Source: Patulibacter sp. (GTDB taxonomy: Bacteria; Actinomycetota; Thermoleophilia; Solirubrobacterales; Solirubrobacteraceae). Taken from it: 5,652 nt of DNA. The notes beneath the pieces were generated by a model. It did no database searches, was not told where the DNA came from, and was given only the letters and a program-made list of their open reading frames with translations. Below are positions 5,106-5,652 of this stretch, piece after piece; positions within the stretch are counted from its first letter, which is position 1, and every line of letters starts with the position of its first letter. The translations under genes were made by a program, and so were the position numbers. The stretch lies in assembly GCA_031119595.1 (NCBI GenBank), contig JAVHXX010000310.1, positions 1-5,652 on the forward strand, written 5' to 3'.

Positions 5106-5652
5106 GCGGTGGCCCCTTCCGGGGTCGGTGTGGGGGTGTCGAAGCGGTAGCCGACGCCCCACACGGTCTGCACGAACTCGGGCTCGCCCGGATCGCGCTC
5201 GAGCTTCTGCCGCAGGCGGCGCACGTGCACCGTCACGGTGGAGGTGTCCGTGTAGAAGTCGTGGCCCCACACCGCGGTCATGAGCTGGTCGCGGCTGAAG
5301 ACCGTGCCCGGGCTCGAGGCGAGATGCAGGAGCAGATCGAACTCGCGCTGCGTGAGCTGCACCGGCGCGCCGCCACGGCTGACCCGCCGGCCGGCCGGAT
5401 CGATCCGCAGGTCGCCGTACTCGATGGGTTCGTCGACGACGGGAGTCTGGGCCGCCGGCTTGGACCGGCGCAGCACGGCATCGACGCGGGCGACGAGCTC
5501 GCGCGGCGAGAACGGCTTCACCACGTAGTCGTCGGCGCCGAGCGCGAGACCGGTGATGCGGTCACTCTCCTCCCCGCGCGCGGTGAGCATGATGACGGCG
5601 GGCGTCTCACCGGGCTCGTTCTTGAGGCGGCGGAGCACCTCCACTCCGGAGA
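5102..5652 (-). CDS. OmpR/PhoB-family response regulator (N-terminus beyond window)
   Basis: The visible part, 182 complete codons, is the C-terminal three quarters of a DNA-binding response regulator. It begins inside the receiver domain at SGVEVLRRLK. The conserved receiver threonine (MLTARG) and lysine (DDYVVKPF) are present; the phospho-accepting aspartate and the real start codon lie past position 5652. After a short linker comes a winged-helix effector domain: LTQREFDLLLHLA, then the recognition helix region TSTVTVHVRRLRQKLE, then the wing TVWGVGYRF. These features define the OmpR/PhoB class, which acts as a transcription factor when phosphorylated. The gene precedes and overlaps the kinase gene by four bases, the standard arrangement of a cognate pair. 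A GTG at 5644 is only an internal valine codon, not the start. Closest named subfamily and target genes cannot be told from this fragment. Confidence 0.95.
   Translation of the reverse strand, partial: SGVEVLRRLKNEPGETPAVIMLTARGEESDRITGLALGADDYVVKPFSPRELVARVDAVLRRSKPAAQTPVVDEPIEYGDLRIDPAGRRVSRGGAPVQLTQREFDLLLHLASSPGTVFSRDQLMTAVWGHDFYTDTSTVTVHVRRLRQKLERDPGEPEFVQTVWGVGYRFDTPTPTPEGATA
5113..5120 (-). promoter_or_regulatory. Ribosome binding site of the histidine kinase
   Basis: On the minus strand GGAAGGGG lies seven bases before the ATG at 5105, inside the last codons of the response regulator. It fixes the kinase start at the ATGA overlap rather than at any upstream in-frame codon. Confidence 0.6.

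Noticed and set aside
2136..5112. Shared CCACCGC immediately before the ATG codons at 2135 and 5105 (minus strand)
   Set aside because: The seven-base match is short and GC-rich; two occurrences are not enough to claim a motif.
3888..5150. A 420-codon open frame on the plus strand opposite the histidine kinase
   Set aside because: It has the same low-complexity charged composition and lies wholly antisense to a kinase with intact H, N, G1, F and G2 motifs.
5102..5644. A complete response regulator starting with GTG at 5644
   Set aside because: That codon is an internal valine in the receiver domain; the preceding Ser-Gly continues the family sequence, and half the receiver including the phospho-aspartate would be missing.

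Overview
The window is GC-rich throughout, with the strong third-position G/C bias that opens long antisense shadow frames. It looks like chromosomal DNA of a high-GC actinobacterium. Three things support this: a hydroxyacyl-CoA dehydrogenase/enoyl-CoA hydratase fusion, a pair of small membrane proteins starting MCFS that resemble an actinobacterial family (probably DUF6629), and start codons that sit just downstream of TAnnnT -10 boxes without a Shine-Dalgarno sequence. A position in or near Acidimicrobiia is a guess from general resemblance, not a demonstrated placement.

Layout from left to right. (1) Positions 1-107 are non-coding and hold a perfect 15-bp hairpin (14-48) and a second GC-rich hairpin (51-86), both downstream of the first gene. 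(2) Positions 108-2135, minus strand, encode a bifunctional fatty-acid beta-oxidation enzyme with the dehydrogenase half first and the hydratase half last. (3) Positions 2136-2371 form a divergent intergenic region with three GC-rich inverted repeats and, next to the plus-strand genes, a tandem imperfect direct repeat overlapping a likely promoter. (4) Positions 2372-3064 and 3091-3762, plus strand, are two tandem paralogous multi-pass membrane proteins of unknown function. They align without gaps over 205 residues at about 52% identity (106/205 counted by hand). (5) Positions 3763-3833 separate convergent genes and contain a hairpin suited to terminate transcription from both sides. (6) Positions 3834-5105 (histidine kinase) and 5102-5652 (OmpR/PhoB-type response regulator, cut by the window edge) form a minus-strand two-component operon with a 4-base ATGA overlap.

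The enzyme is catabolic: it carries out the hydration and NAD-dependent oxidation steps of beta-oxidation. The two-component system probably senses a membrane or cytoplasmic signal, because the kinase has four membrane segments but almost no extracytoplasmic region. No sequence evidence links the membrane-protein pair functionally to either neighbour; each block appears to be its own transcription unit. The least explained and most interesting part is the duplicated MCFS membrane-protein pair with its apparently leaderless starts. I found no phage, transposase, CRISPR, tRNA or rRNA sequence.
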